From Desulfofustis limnaeus (lineage in GTDB: Bacteria > Desulfobacterota > Desulfobulbia > Desulfobulbales > Desulfocapsaceae): a stretch of DNA of 64,000 nucleotides. The DNA is taken from the NCBI RefSeq assembly GCF_023169885.1, contig NZ_AP025516.1, positions 372,001-436,000 on the forward strand, read 5' to 3'. The notes beneath the pieces are model-generated. The model was not told the origin of the DNA, searched no databases, and saw only the letters and a list, made by a program, of their open reading frames with translations. How positions within the stretch are numbered: position 1 is the first letter of the stretch; each line of letters starts with the position of its first letter. Shown here one piece after another: positions 49,504 to 58,655 of this stretch. The position numbers and the translations under genes are program-made.

Positions 49504-50346
49504 ATGAACAATAGCAAACGCAATTCCCTGCTCTGCCCCAACTGCCGCCGGCTGGTGAGCCGCTCGGCACCGGCCTGCCCTCATTGTGGGTTGAAAACCC
49601 CGGGCTCGTTATGGAACGACAACATCTTCACCCGCGGCGATGGTGACGGTGCCGGTATTCTGCGTCTCGTCCTGGCCGTCAATATCGCCCTGTTCGTCGT
49701 CTCGTTGCTGGTTGACCTGCGCCATACTGCCTACTCCTCCAACCCGCTCGGCTTTCTGTCGCCGAGCAGCAACAGTCTATTGGTTCTCGGTTCGACCGGG
49801 GCGGTGCCGCTCTTTCATTTCCAGCGCTGGTGGACGCTGATTTCGGCAGGATATCTGCACGGAAGCCTGCTTCACTTGGTTTTTAACATGATCGCCCTGC
49901 ACCAGATCGGACCGCTGCTCATCAGAGAATTCGGGGCAAGCAGAACGGTTGTCATCTATACGCTGAGCAGCATCGGCGGTTATCTCCTCTCGGCCCTATT
50001 CGGCGTTCGCTTCACCATCGGCGCTTCAGCCGCCATCTGTGGTTTGCTCGGAGCGGCGCTCTATTACGGTAAGAGTCGGGGCGGCGTGTACGGCCAGGCA
50101 ATCTACCGTCAGTTGGGCGGCTGGGCCATCGGTATCTTCATTTTCGGCTTTATCGTGCCGGGTATCAACAACTGGGGACATGCCGGAGGGATGCTGGTTG
50201 GCGCCCTGGTAGCTTACTGGCTCGGCTATCGGGAACGGGCCCGGGATACCATCAGCCATAAATTTTTCGCCATGGCCTGCGTAGCCGGTACCGCCGTCGC
50301 TCTGCTCTGGTCGTTGATCAACGGGCTGTTCTTCCTGCTGCGCTGA
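49504..50346 (+). CDS. rhomboid-family intramembrane serine protease with N-terminal zinc ribbon
   Basis: 280 residues. The first 35 hold a zinc ribbon (LLCPNCRRLV...ACPHCGLKT, two CXXC). Six or seven helices follow with the rhomboid catalytic pair: Ser in TIGASAAICGLLGA and His in NNWGHAGGMLVG, and the first-helix HGSLLHLVFNMIAL block. Cleaves within membrane helices of other proteins by family. No partner is evident. Confidence 0.88.
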   Translation: MNNSKRNSLLCPNCRRLVSRSAPACPHCGLKTPGSLWNDNIFTRGDGDGAGILRLVLAVNIALFVVSLLVDLRHTAYSSNPLGFLSPSSNSLLVLGSTGAVPLFHFQRWWTLISAGYLHGSLLHLVFNMIALHQIGPLLIREFGASRTVVIYTLSSIGGYLLSALFGVRFTIGASAAICGLLGAALYYGKSRGGVYGQAIYRQLGGWAIGIFIFGFIVPGINNWGHAGGMLVGALVAYWLGYRERARDTISHKFFAMACVAGTAVALLWSLINGLFFLLR

Positions 50347-50386
50347 AGGGCATGGCAGGGTTCAACCGACCGAAATAGGTCCGGCA

Positions 50387-51601
50387 CTACGCCTTCGAGG
50401 GGCGGAATCTGAGCAGTGATACGGTGCCGACGGCGGGGAACAGCGCCATTATTCCATACGTGGCGGTATACGACGTGAGCTGTGAGTAGGTGAGGGCGAA
50501 CACGGTCGGGCCGACCACAACTCCCAGAAAAGTGAAGCACAGTACCATGCCGGTCATGGAACTGACTGCTTCGTCCTTGCTGATCCGTGCCACTTCTGCC
50601 AGAAATACCCCATTCCAGCCGATCGAGCAGGCGCCGTAAAGGCACAGCAACGCGATGACGGCGGCAAACGGCCACCTTTCGTTCACCACGGCCACGCCCA
50701 GTGATGAGAGAGTCGAGAGGATGCCGATACCCACCAGGATCGGTATCCCCGCACCGAAACGATCGGCGATGATACCCCACAAGATCCTGCCGCCGGCCCC
50801 GCACCCCTGGACCAGGGAGACAACGGTCCCGGCGATGATCAGGCTTTTTCCCAAATCCTGAACGAGCAATGAGACGGCGAACGACATCAGAGACAGCTGG
50901 GTGGCGGAATAGCAGAAGGCCATCACCGACAGGCGAAGTAGCTCCTTGCGACGAAACAGTACGCGCAGACCGTATTGAATGCTTTGCATCAGCGGTCGAG
51001 AAGGGCTGCGGTCCCGGTCGAATCGGCGCCGGTACCGGTTGAGGACGAAGAAGAGGGCAACAACCAGGCCGGCGCAGGCCAGCAGGGCCGAACGCCAACC
51101 GATGGCGGCGGTCAAGGCCGGCAGGAGGAGACCGGCAATGACCCCACCGATGGGTACGGCGGTCTGCTTGAGGGAAAACAGGAGGTTGCGGTGCTTGGCC
51201 GGGGCCAGGCGGAACAGCAGATGGGAGGCGGCCGGATTGGTCATACCGTAGCCGGCACCGATCAGCAGGGAGCTGAGGACGAGTACCAAAAGATTGCCGG
51301 CGGTCAGGCCGAGGACCCCAACCAGGCACAAGGCCATGGCGCATTGGCTGGTGGTGATGGCGCCCCAGCGGCTAACCAGAGAGCCGGCAAGCAATGAAAT
51401 GATGGCGGCGCTGATATAGATGACACTCACTTGGTAGCCGACAAAATGTGCGCCGATCCCGAAACTCGGAGCCACGGCCGGGGCCAGGGTGGCCAGGGAG
51501 AGTACCGACAGGGTGGCCAGGACTTGTACCCCGGCCACCAGCAGCAGTACCAGCAGCAGATTGTGCCCGGGCCGGCGGTCCTGTTCGTCGGGGGTGGTCA
51601 T
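50387..51601 (-). CDS. MFS transporter
   Basis: 404 residues, 12 predicted helices in two halves, with the MFS loop-2/3 motif region (SLVSRWGAITTSQ) and the central Arg-rich loop (NRYRRRFDRDRSPSRP). Ligand not predictable; it looks like the CynX/NarK-like organic-anion side of the family. Convergent with the rhomboid gene. Confidence 0.85.
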   Translation of the reverse strand: MTTPDEQDRRPGHNLLLVLLLVAGVQVLATLSVLSLATLAPAVAPSFGIGAHFVGYQVSVIYISAAIISLLAGSLVSRWGAITTSQCAMALCLVGVLGLTAGNLLVLVLSSLLIGAGYGMTNPAASHLLFRLAPAKHRNLLFSLKQTAVPIGGVIAGLLLPALTAAIGWRSALLACAGLVVALFFVLNRYRRRFDRDRSPSRPLMQSIQYGLRVLFRRKELLRLSVMAFCYSATQLSLMSFAVSLLVQDLGKSLIIAGTVVSLVQGCGAGGRILWGIIADRFGAGIPILVGIGILSTLSSLGVAVVNERWPFAAVIALLCLYGACSIGWNGVFLAEVARISKDEAVSSMTGMVLCFTFLGVVVGPTVFALTYSQLTSYTATYGIMALFPAVGTVSLLRFRPSKA

Positions 51602-51638
51602 AGGGTGTTCTCCCGGTTGTTAACGGCGCGCTTTTCTT

Positions 51639-52664
51639 TCAGTGTTGCGCCCGAGGAAAGCCGTTGGCATCGAACTCCCAATCGGAAAAGCCGAAGCGGT
51701 ATTCATGGTCCAACGATGGAAAGTGGTACTGGTTTTTATGGTTCATGTGCAGGATTCGATTCATGGCCGCCAAATCTATCTCCCAACCGGAACTGCTTCG
51801 GGAGAAAAAGTAGGGAGGATGGGTTCGTTCTTCGGGAGGAAAACGGATGACGGCTCGGTCGCCCGCTTCGATTATCCGGTCTATCGTAGACTCTTCGAGG
51901 TGGCGCCGTTCGTTGTCCTGCTGGGCGTAGGTTACCACCCAGTCGGCCAGAAATCGTCTGGTTTCCTGAGTGTAGAGCGGCAGCTGCGGATCTTTGATTT
52001 TTTCGGTCAGGACGCGCCGATAGACGGCCAGACTCTGTTCCGGAGTGGCTCCGGGGAGGTAGCGGCTGCGGGCTGCCGCCGCGGCAACGGGTGGTTCAGG
52101 GGACGAACCGATCGTCACCTCCAGGCGGGCGCCGGCTCCGCCCGAGTAGTGATTGCCGATGCCCAGCTCGACACCAGGATCGAAGGAAAAACCTGCAGAG
52201 TCTCGTTGAGCCCGGGCGATGAATAGTTCGGTGGTGGCTTCGATGCCGGTGCCGACCCTGTTTTGCTGGAAAAACGGTGCCAGCTGATCTCGTTCCAGGT
52301 AACCGACAAAAGCATCCGGAAACATCCCTTCGAGATCGTAACCGACTTCGACGCGAATCTGGTGGCCGATCGGATCGATGAGGAACAGCAGGCCTCGGGC
52401 TCCGTTGGTTTCCCTGCCCAGATTCGCGAAGAGTTCGGTTGCCGTGTGATTGATATCTTCGTGTGCCTCGGCGAGAATGATTACCCGGCAGGAGACGGCA
52501 AAATCGGTCTGCAGGGCGCGATAATAGGCATCGATGCGCTGCCGCTCGCCATCTAAGAGCAGTCCGGCGCGATCCTCAATAAACTGATGATCATGGCTGT
52601 CGCTGCAGGAGCAGACAACAAGCCCCAGAACAATTAGCCAGGTGCCGAGCCCTCTCCGTCTCAT
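51639..52664 (-). CDS. TPM-domain lipoprotein
   Basis: 341 residues from ATG 52664 (GAAGAAGG upstream). The signal ends at VVCSC, a lipobox with the lipidated Cys near residue 20. The TPM domain (about 25-150) has IEDRAGLLLDGERQRIDAYYRAL and GLLFLIDPIGHQIRVEVGYDLEGMFPD, as in TPM/psb32-like envelope phosphatase-like proteins. The C-terminal half is unique. The upstream DACNV gene ends 72 bp before its start on the same strand. Confidence 0.8.
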   Translation of the reverse strand: MRRRGLGTWLIVLGLVVCSCSDSHDHQFIEDRAGLLLDGERQRIDAYYRALQTDFAVSCRVIILAEAHEDINHTATELFANLGRETNGARGLLFLIDPIGHQIRVEVGYDLEGMFPDAFVGYLERDQLAPFFQQNRVGTGIEATTELFIARAQRDSAGFSFDPGVELGIGNHYSGGAGARLEVTIGSSPEPPVAAAAARSRYLPGATPEQSLAVYRRVLTEKIKDPQLPLYTQETRRFLADWVVTYAQQDNERRHLEESTIDRIIEAGDRAVIRFPPEERTHPPYFFSRSSSGWEIDLAAMNRILHMNHKNQYHFPSLDHEYRFGFSDWEFDANGFPRAQH

Positions 52665-52736
52665 GCCTTCTTCTTGCACCCTCTGTGTCCGTAAGACCGT
52701 TCGGCAGTTGACATCGCATCGTGCCGGCTGTCCGGC

Positions 52737-54083
52737 TCACCCCTCTTTGCGAAACGTGTTGCGCATCCAGGTGATGATGCCCTTGAGGTAGCCACGTTCG
52801 CTCTCGCTGGTCCCTTTGTCCAGCCATCCTGTTTCGGAGAAGAAGGATAGGTTCCAGACCAGGCTGCCGAGCCCTTCGTGAAGCAAGGTCGTTTCCGCCT
52901 GGCGTACGGCGATGATGGTTCCCTTCCGTTCATTCTTGCTGAAGAAAGTGACGTTTCCATCCTGGGAGGCGACCATGGCTATCGCCCCGGGTTGATCGAA
53001 GGCGAACTGGGCGGCGGAGGCGTGCCGGGTACCGCTGAGGCTGGAAAACGGTTGCGTGAAGGGTTCGTGGCCTTCGAAAGGTTCGATAATCTCCAGATCG
53101 GCCTTCAAGGCACGGGTATCGATGGCGCCGATCTTGGCACCAAAACAATAGACGAATCGATCGTAGGTCATGACCAGGGCGCCGTCCACCGCGGTCAATT
53201 GCGCGATCCTGCCACACTGCTGCTGGACCTGCTGCCAATTGCGCAGGGAGTCTTTGCCGAGATTCAACTTCATCTCCTTGATGAGTCGCTGCAGCTTTTC
53301 CGCATCTTCGAGTTCGGTTCTGGACGGTGTCGGCACCATGGACTCGGCATCGAGAAAATTGGTGCCGCCGGTGTACCGCACCGGCATCGTAATTGACTTC
53401 TTCCAGCCGGCGTCTTCGGGCACGATCAGTACCGTGCCGCCGCGCTGGTGCTGGCGCATCTGCTGGGCGATCTGCAGAAGAGCGTTGTACCGGGACAGGT
53501 TTTGCAGGGTGATGTCGGTGGCTTTGGCCTGGGCCGCGATCTTCGGCATGATCGCATGGAGAAACGGCCGGGGATCGATAAACAGCGCTCGATTGGCGCT
53601 CAGGGCGGCAACGGCACGACCCGAATGCATGACCAGGAGCCGTCCCGGACCCAGGCTTTTTACGCGCAGGTCGGGCTTGATGCTCGTTTCGTTGACGGAG
53701 GCGGTAAATCCCCAGATCTTCAGGTGGCCCGAAGCGTCGGGCCAGACGCCGAGATCGGCATGCTGAGCCCGCAGGGCCGGGCTGAGTTTGATGATGGTCG
53801 CTGAGGAAAAGTCGAGCGGGGTGTCAAAATGAAAGGTATCAGCGGTCTGGTCCAGCTGCCGGTAGATGAGCGATACCCGTACCGTTTGCCCCTCTTCGGT
53901 GGCGAAGCTGGCCCAGTAGGCGACCGAGACAATCTCCGTCAATTGTTCGCTTTCCGGATAAACCCCGCGAGGAAAGACATCGTTGAGGGCCGGAGCGGGG
54001 GCGATGATCTCCTTCGAGCCGCTGATCCGTTCGAACAATTCCCGGATGAACGGTTGACTGAGTTGATAGGCCTGGTGTTGCAT
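52737..54083 (-). CDS. diadenylate-cyclase-like (DACNV-type) protein
   Basis: 448 residues. The C-terminal half resembles the diadenylate cyclase fold: QLTAVDGALVMTYDRFVYCFG carries the DGA motif and GTRHASAAQFAFDQPG the GTRH motif (DisA/CdaA proteins have GTRHRAA). These match the DACNV 'putative sensor' families described with DAC-like nucleotide-binding domains. The N-terminal half is a longer unknown domain with a helical middle. It is the first gene of a two-gene unit with the TPM lipoprotein and divergent from the nitrilase. Whether it makes c-di-AMP or only senses a nucleotide is open, since the third Arg of the RHR motif is Ala here. Confidence 0.65.
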   Translation of the reverse strand: MQHQAYQLSQPFIRELFERISGSKEIIAPAPALNDVFPRGVYPESEQLTEIVSVAYWASFATEEGQTVRVSLIYRQLDQTADTFHFDTPLDFSSATIIKLSPALRAQHADLGVWPDASGHLKIWGFTASVNETSIKPDLRVKSLGPGRLLVMHSGRAVAALSANRALFIDPRPFLHAIMPKIAAQAKATDITLQNLSRYNALLQIAQQMRQHQRGGTVLIVPEDAGWKKSITMPVRYTGGTNFLDAESMVPTPSRTELEDAEKLQRLIKEMKLNLGKDSLRNWQQVQQQCGRIAQLTAVDGALVMTYDRFVYCFGAKIGAIDTRALKADLEIIEPFEGHEPFTQPFSSLSGTRHASAAQFAFDQPGAIAMVASQDGNVTFFSKNERKGTIIAVRQAETTLLHEGLGSLVWNLSFFSETGWLDKGTSESERGYLKGIITWMRNTFRKEG

Positions 54084-54351
54084 CGGTCTTTGCCTGGTTA
54101 CTCCCGTGAAAAATTTCAGCTAGCATACCCCAACGGCACGGATCTGTCGACAGCCGGTACGGTCGGCAGAAGCGGATGGTTGCGATTGCTTTACAGTGGA
54201 AATTCATGCCGCTATAGTTTCTGATGTACCTGTGAAGGTAGCGTAGCGAGGGTGCCGGCGCAACCGCCGACACAAAGAACAGGGAAAAAGTGAGCCGGCG
54301 GCGGGTGGTGGGATCTCGTGCCAACGTTGCCGGGATTAGGGAGGAAGGACC

Positions 54352-55272
54352 ATGAATCCGACACAGCAGGCGTTACGGGTTGCCGTGTGGCAGGCGGCCC
54401 CCGTCATCATGGATGCGGCGGCGACGGTGGATAAAACGGTTCATTTGATTGCCAGGGCGGCGGCAAGCGACGCCCAACTGGTTGTTTTTCCGGAAGTGTT
54501 TATTCCGGCCTATCCGCGCGGCCTCAGCTTCGGCTTCGTGGTCGGCAGTCGGACCGAGGCGGGGCGACGGGACTGGCAGCGCTATTATGACAACTCGATA
54601 CTGGTGCCCGGACCGGAGACCGAACAGATCGGTGAGGCAGCCCGGGAAGCCTGTGCCTATGTAGTTATCGGGGTGACCGAGCGGGACCGGATGAACCGCA
54701 CCTTGTATTGCACACTACTCTATTTCGGTCCGGATGGCTCGCTGCTCGGCACGCATCGGAAACTCAAACCGACCGGATCAGAACGGCTAATCTGGGGCGA
54801 GGGTGACGGTTCAACCCTGACTGTGATCGATACCCCGTTCGGGCGGATGGGCGGTTTGATCTGCTGGGAAAATTATATGGTATTGGCCCGTGCCGCCATG
54901 TATCAGCAGGGGGTGCGCATCTATCTGGCACCTACCGCCGATTTCCGCGAGGTGTGGCAGAGCACCATGCGCCATATAGCCGTGGAGGGACGCTGCTTCG
55001 TCATCGGCTGCAACCAGTACGTGGAGAAATCCATGTACCCCCATGATCTTCACTACCGAAAGGATCTCGATTCGCAGCCGGAGGTGATGTGCCCCGGCGG
55101 CAGCTGCATTGTCGATCCGTACGGGGAATATCTTGATGGGCCGTTGTTCGGTGAGGAAGGGATGTTGATCGCCGATCTGGACCTGGGCGCCCTGACCAGG
55201 ACGGCCATGGACTTCGATCCGATCGGACATTACGAGCGTCCCGATGTCTTTCGCCTGGAGGTGACGAAGTAG
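54352..55272 (+). CDS. nitrilase
   Basis: 306 residues, GGAGGAAGG before ATG 54352. Carbon-nitrogen hydrolase with the Glu-Lys-Cys triad: Glu in VVFPEVFIPAYPRG, Lys in THRKLKPTGSERLIWGEGD, Cys in GGLICWENYM. The CWENYM and WGEGDG blocks point to a true nitrilase (nitrile to acid plus ammonia) rather than an amidase. Cytoplasmic. The physiological nitrile is unknown. Confidence 0.92.
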   Translation: MNPTQQALRVAVWQAAPVIMDAAATVDKTVHLIARAAASDAQLVVFPEVFIPAYPRGLSFGFVVGSRTEAGRRDWQRYYDNSILVPGPETEQIGEAAREACAYVVIGVTERDRMNRTLYCTLLYFGPDGSLLGTHRKLKPTGSERLIWGEGDGSTLTVIDTPFGRMGGLICWENYMVLARAAMYQQGVRIYLAPTADFREVWQSTMRHIAVEGRCFVIGCNQYVEKSMYPHDLHYRKDLDSQPEVMCPGGSCIVDPYGEYLDGPLFGEEGMLIADLDLGALTRTAMDFDPIGHYERPDVFRLEVTK

Positions 55273-55278
55273 CCGGTC

Positions 55279-56271
55279 CTACAGCTTCCATCCCCAGTAG
55301 GCCAGGAAACGAGGAAAATCTTTCAGGTCAGATTCCTGTCGTGCCCAAAATTTGAGGCTGGTATAGAGCGGCACCGTACTGGTGTCGCCACCGAGATAGG
55401 CCTTGTCCTCGCCAACCCGGAAATCAAGGGCCAGCCAACCGAGGAGGATCCGTTCCAGCGGTTTGCAGTTGCTTTTCACATAGCCGGCACGCGGGCCATC
55501 GGTTTCGAAAAATGATACGGTTTGTGAGTGGTACGGCAGCTGGTAGAGGCTGTTGAGCGGTGCCAGGGCAGTGGCAATCCTTTCGGCAACCGGCAACGAT
55601 CCATCAAGCTGATGCGGTTCGACTCCGCTAACCCGGTGGGTCTGGTCGGCCAGGGTAAAAAGATAGCGTTCATCCTCTCCGAGTTCCGGTAACCGGCTCG
55701 GCAGTGTGTAGCCGTAGATCCATTGGTTCTGTTCGGGCCAGTCTGCGGGGTAGGCTTCTTGCGGCAGTGCCGTGGTCGGTAGGAAGGCCAGATAACAGCC
55801 GCAGGTGTGGACCGTGGTGATGAGGACCGGTTCAGCTTCTTGATTGAGCGTATAGATAACCAGTAGCCCCGGGTTTTTACCGCCGGTGAGGTTGATCGTA
55901 TCCCAGCCCAGTGGCACTTCCCGGAAATGAATGCGGAATACCTCGTTGGTGTAGGAGCCCCGCGCGGTGGAAAAGGCGGTGCGTTGGTGATAGGTGGTGG
56001 CACTGGCTGGGTCAACGATGATTTCAGGATCTCCGCCGGTGTGGCCGTCAACGGCTCGGGGGGTGCCGATGCGATTGTATGGCTGTTTGCCGTTTTCCAC
56101 GAGAAAGGCCGGAACGTTGGCCGAGGGTGATCCGGTTGGGAGCGGTGGGATGAAAAGAGCTGCATCGTCTCGCGATTGGTGATGGACCGGGGCGCAAGCG
56201 CCGGTCAACATGACAATACCGGTGAGGAGGCAGCCGATGAGGGATCGTAAGGGCAGTGGCAGGTGATGCAT
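55279..56271 (-). CDS. unknown lipoprotein, 330 residues
   Basis: N-terminal signal with lipobox LTGAC (lipidated Cys about residue 26). The mature part has CGCYLAFLP and a SNCKPLERILLGW block with four Cys, mostly strand-rich, no recognised domain. It may be an anchored outer-membrane lipoprotein. It converges on the nitrilase gene (6-bp gap) and is 77 bp downstream of the pdxA2-like gene. Confidence 0.7.
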   Translation of the reverse strand: MHHLPLPLRSLIGCLLTGIVMLTGACAPVHHQSRDDAALFIPPLPTGSPSANVPAFLVENGKQPYNRIGTPRAVDGHTGGDPEIIVDPASATTYHQRTAFSTARGSYTNEVFRIHFREVPLGWDTINLTGGKNPGLLVIYTLNQEAEPVLITTVHTCGCYLAFLPTTALPQEAYPADWPEQNQWIYGYTLPSRLPELGEDERYLFTLADQTHRVSGVEPHQLDGSLPVAERIATALAPLNSLYQLPYHSQTVSFFETDGPRAGYVKSNCKPLERILLGWLALDFRVGEDKAYLGGDTSTVPLYTSLKFWARQESDLKDFPRFLAYWGWKL

Positions 56272-56348
56272 GCGGGCTCCTAGGGAAAATCGGGTGACGA
56301 CTGGTGCATGGTTTCGTTTATGGTCTTGGCAGTTGGCGTTCGGGCGGT

Positions 56349-57392
56349 TCAGATGTTCGCCGGGCGGGCCAGGCGGGCGGCGAGCCGGATCGACTCGATC
56401 AGCGATTGCGGGTTGGCCCTGCCTTCACCGGCACGGTCGTAAGCGGTCCCGTGATCGACCGAGGTGCGGATGATCGGCAGGCCGAGGGTGAGGTTGACCC
56501 CGGCCATCCGATCCCAGGAATCGGTCTTCTCGTCATAGTGAAACCCGACCAGCTTGGCCGGGATGTGGCCCTGGTCATGGTACATTACCACCACTGAATC
56601 GTAGAGCCCGCCGGCCATCTTGGAAAAGACGGTGTCGGCCGGCAGCGGTCCTTCGACCGTGAGGCCGGCAGCCTGCGCTTCGCTTACCGCCGGGGCGATT
56701 TCTCTCTCGTCTTCATCGCCGAACAAGCCTCCTTCCCCGCAGTGGGGATTCAGACCTGCCACGGCGATGCGGGGGTGCTCGATACCGAGTCGTTTCAGGG
56801 TCCGGTCGGTGAGGTTGATGACCGTCAGGACCCGTTTCTTTTTCACCCGGTTGCAGGCCTCGCGCAGCGATACGTGGGTGGAGACGTGGGTAACCCGGAA
56901 ATTCCCGTCAGCAAGCATCATGGCATAATTGGTGGCACCGGTCAGAGCCCCGTAGATTTCGGTGTGGCCGCTGTAGTGGTAGCCGGCGGCGTTGATTGCC
57001 GCCTTGCTGATCGGAGCGGTGACTGTTCCGTCGATGTCCCCGGCCAGGGCCAGCTCGACGGCCCGCTCGATATAAGTGAAGGAAGCGCGGCCTTGGGCGG
57101 CGGTGACCGTTTGATGACGCAGCTCGCTGATAGACAGACAGGAGAGATCAAGGACGTCGATGGTTCCCGGCCGGTACTGGCCTTGGTCCGGCCGGCGGCA
57201 CCGGCTGATGCTCTGGTTCAGACCGCAGAAGGAGACGGCATTGGCCATGATCTCGGCATCGCCGATGATCAGGGGCCGGCAGATGGTATAGACCTTCGGT
57301 TCGGCGAGGGCTTTGGCGCAAACCTCCGGTCCAACGCCGCCGGGGTCTCCCATGGTGATGCCGAGCAATGGTAAAGGGTCTGATTGGTTCAT
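56349..57392 (-). CDS. pdxA2: PdxA2-like 4-phospho-threonate/erythronate dehydrogenase
   Basis: 347 residues from ATG 57392 (GAGGAAAAC upstream). PdxA-family NAD-dependent metal enzyme: GITMGDPGGVGPEV, metal-binding His residues in YSGHTEIYGALTG, GLNPHCGEGG and VVMYHDQGHIPAKL. True PdxA acts on 4-phosphohydroxythreonine in B6 synthesis, but PdxA2 pairs with the DUF1537 kinases and oxidatively decarboxylates D-threonate/D-erythronate 4-phosphate to dihydroxyacetone phosphate. Lying 13 bp downstream of such a kinase, a catabolic PdxA2 role is favoured. Confidence 0.85.
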   Translation of the reverse strand: MNQSDPLPLLGITMGDPGGVGPEVCAKALAEPKVYTICRPLIIGDAEIMANAVSFCGLNQSISRCRRPDQGQYRPGTIDVLDLSCLSISELRHQTVTAAQGRASFTYIERAVELALAGDIDGTVTAPISKAAINAAGYHYSGHTEIYGALTGATNYAMMLADGNFRVTHVSTHVSLREACNRVKKKRVLTVINLTDRTLKRLGIEHPRIAVAGLNPHCGEGGLFGDEDEREIAPAVSEAQAAGLTVEGPLPADTVFSKMAGGLYDSVVVMYHDQGHIPAKLVGFHYDEKTDSWDRMAGVNLTLGLPIIRTSVDHGTAYDRAGEGRANPQSLIESIRLAARLARPANI

Positions 57393-57405
57393 GACGCTGT
57401 TTTCC

Positions 57406-58653
57406 TCATGGTGCACAACGGTTGACAAGACCGATCAGCGTTTCTTCGTCACCGAAGCCGCCCGCCTTGGTGACGACCGACCGGTCGGCGCAGGTACCGC
57501 CGATGAATTCGCCGCGCACCAGGCCAGCCGCCGGTTGTTCGCGCAACAACAGACCGGTGGCCTTGACCCGGCGCCGAAATGCCTCGGCGGTGTCGCCGCC
57601 GCAGAGAAACAGGCCATCCGGGTGCAGTCTGCCCGCCAACTCGGCACCAATCCCGGCCAGTCCGAGCACCACCTGTTGCGGATCAGCTGGTGGGCGGCAG
57701 CCATCTCCCGGCTCGATCGAGATGATCAGGCCTTTATGTCCAGTCTCTTCGAAGAGCTTCTGCCCCTGTTCCAAGACGTTCGTTGGCCAACCGGTTGCGA
57801 GTTCGGCCGCCCCGATGCGCAGCTGCGGCCAGTCAGTCGCCTGCACCAGGCGGGCCACTTGCGCGGCCAGGGTTTGTGAGGCCGACCCGCAGATAAAGAG
57901 CCAGCTGTCGATGGGCCGGAGCGCGGCGGGTGGGTGAAGCCGTTCGGGTGCCATCAACCGTGCCAGGCTGCCGGCCAGCCCGGCAGAGCCGACCGGGACG
58001 ACCGCGGGAAAGTTACCCACAGCCAGGATGGCAATACGATCGAGATGGCAACGCTGGTGAACGTCGAAGACGATGAGGCGCCGTTGCTTGTCGAGATGGC
58101 TGCGGATTGCGTCGATCAACGGTTCGTCGGCGCCTTCGAGCAGGTCTACGCCGACACTACCGATGCCAAGCCGGCATTGCCCGGACAGTAGGTGGGCCAG
58201 GTCGGAGGTGGTGAGCGGAGCCCGGGGGTCCCGACCGATCTCCGTCTCCGCGACCGGCCGGCCGTTGATCAGGTGGATCCCCGCCTCGGTGGTGCGTCCC
58301 TGTTCCGGATAGGCCGGGGCAACGAACGCGGCAGGGCTCCCGGTCGCCGCCAGCAGCGCTTCGATTTCATCACCCAGGTTGCCGCGGAGACAGGAATCGA
58401 TTTTCTTGTAGATCAGCCCGGGAGACCACGGGAGCGCCTGAATAACCGCCGTCCGCACTGCCCGGGCTGCCGAGTCGGGCGAGAGACGACGGCTGTTGGT
58501 GGAGATCGCCAGGCCGGTCGGCAGGCCGTCGCAGCCCTGCGGTATCGTGTCGAGCAAGGCCACCGGACCCACCGCCGGGCAGAACTGGACCCCGGTGTCG
58601 GCGGCGCCGGTCAGGTCGTCGGCGATAACCACCACGCTGAGCGAAGTCCCCAT
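57406..58653 (-). CDS. four-carbon acid sugar kinase (DUF1537; DtnK/OtnK-like)
   Basis: 415 residues from ATG 58653. Two-domain DUF1537 kinase: N-terminal sugar-acid-binding domain with VVIADDLTGAADTGVQF, KKIDSCLRGNLGDEIEALL and FVAPAYPEQGRTT; C-terminal ATP-binding domain with ISIEPGDG and LFLCGGDTAEAF. Such kinases phosphorylate threonate, erythronate or related C4 sugar acids at O4. The gene starts 2 bp after the larA-like stop and is followed 13 bp later by pdxA2, so the two steps are coupled. Confidence 0.9.
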   Translation of the reverse strand: MGTSLSVVVIADDLTGAADTGVQFCPAVGPVALLDTIPQGCDGLPTGLAISTNSRRLSPDSAARAVRTAVIQALPWSPGLIYKKIDSCLRGNLGDEIEALLAATGSPAAFVAPAYPEQGRTTEAGIHLINGRPVAETEIGRDPRAPLTTSDLAHLLSGQCRLGIGSVGVDLLEGADEPLIDAIRSHLDKQRRLIVFDVHQRCHLDRIAILAVGNFPAVVPVGSAGLAGSLARLMAPERLHPPAALRPIDSWLFICGSASQTLAAQVARLVQATDWPQLRIGAAELATGWPTNVLEQGQKLFEETGHKGLIISIEPGDGCRPPADPQQVVLGLAGIGAELAGRLHPDGLFLCGGDTAEAFRRRVKATGLLLREQPAAGLVRGEFIGGTCADRSVVTKAGGFGDEETLIGLVNRCAP

Positions 58654-58655
58654 GG

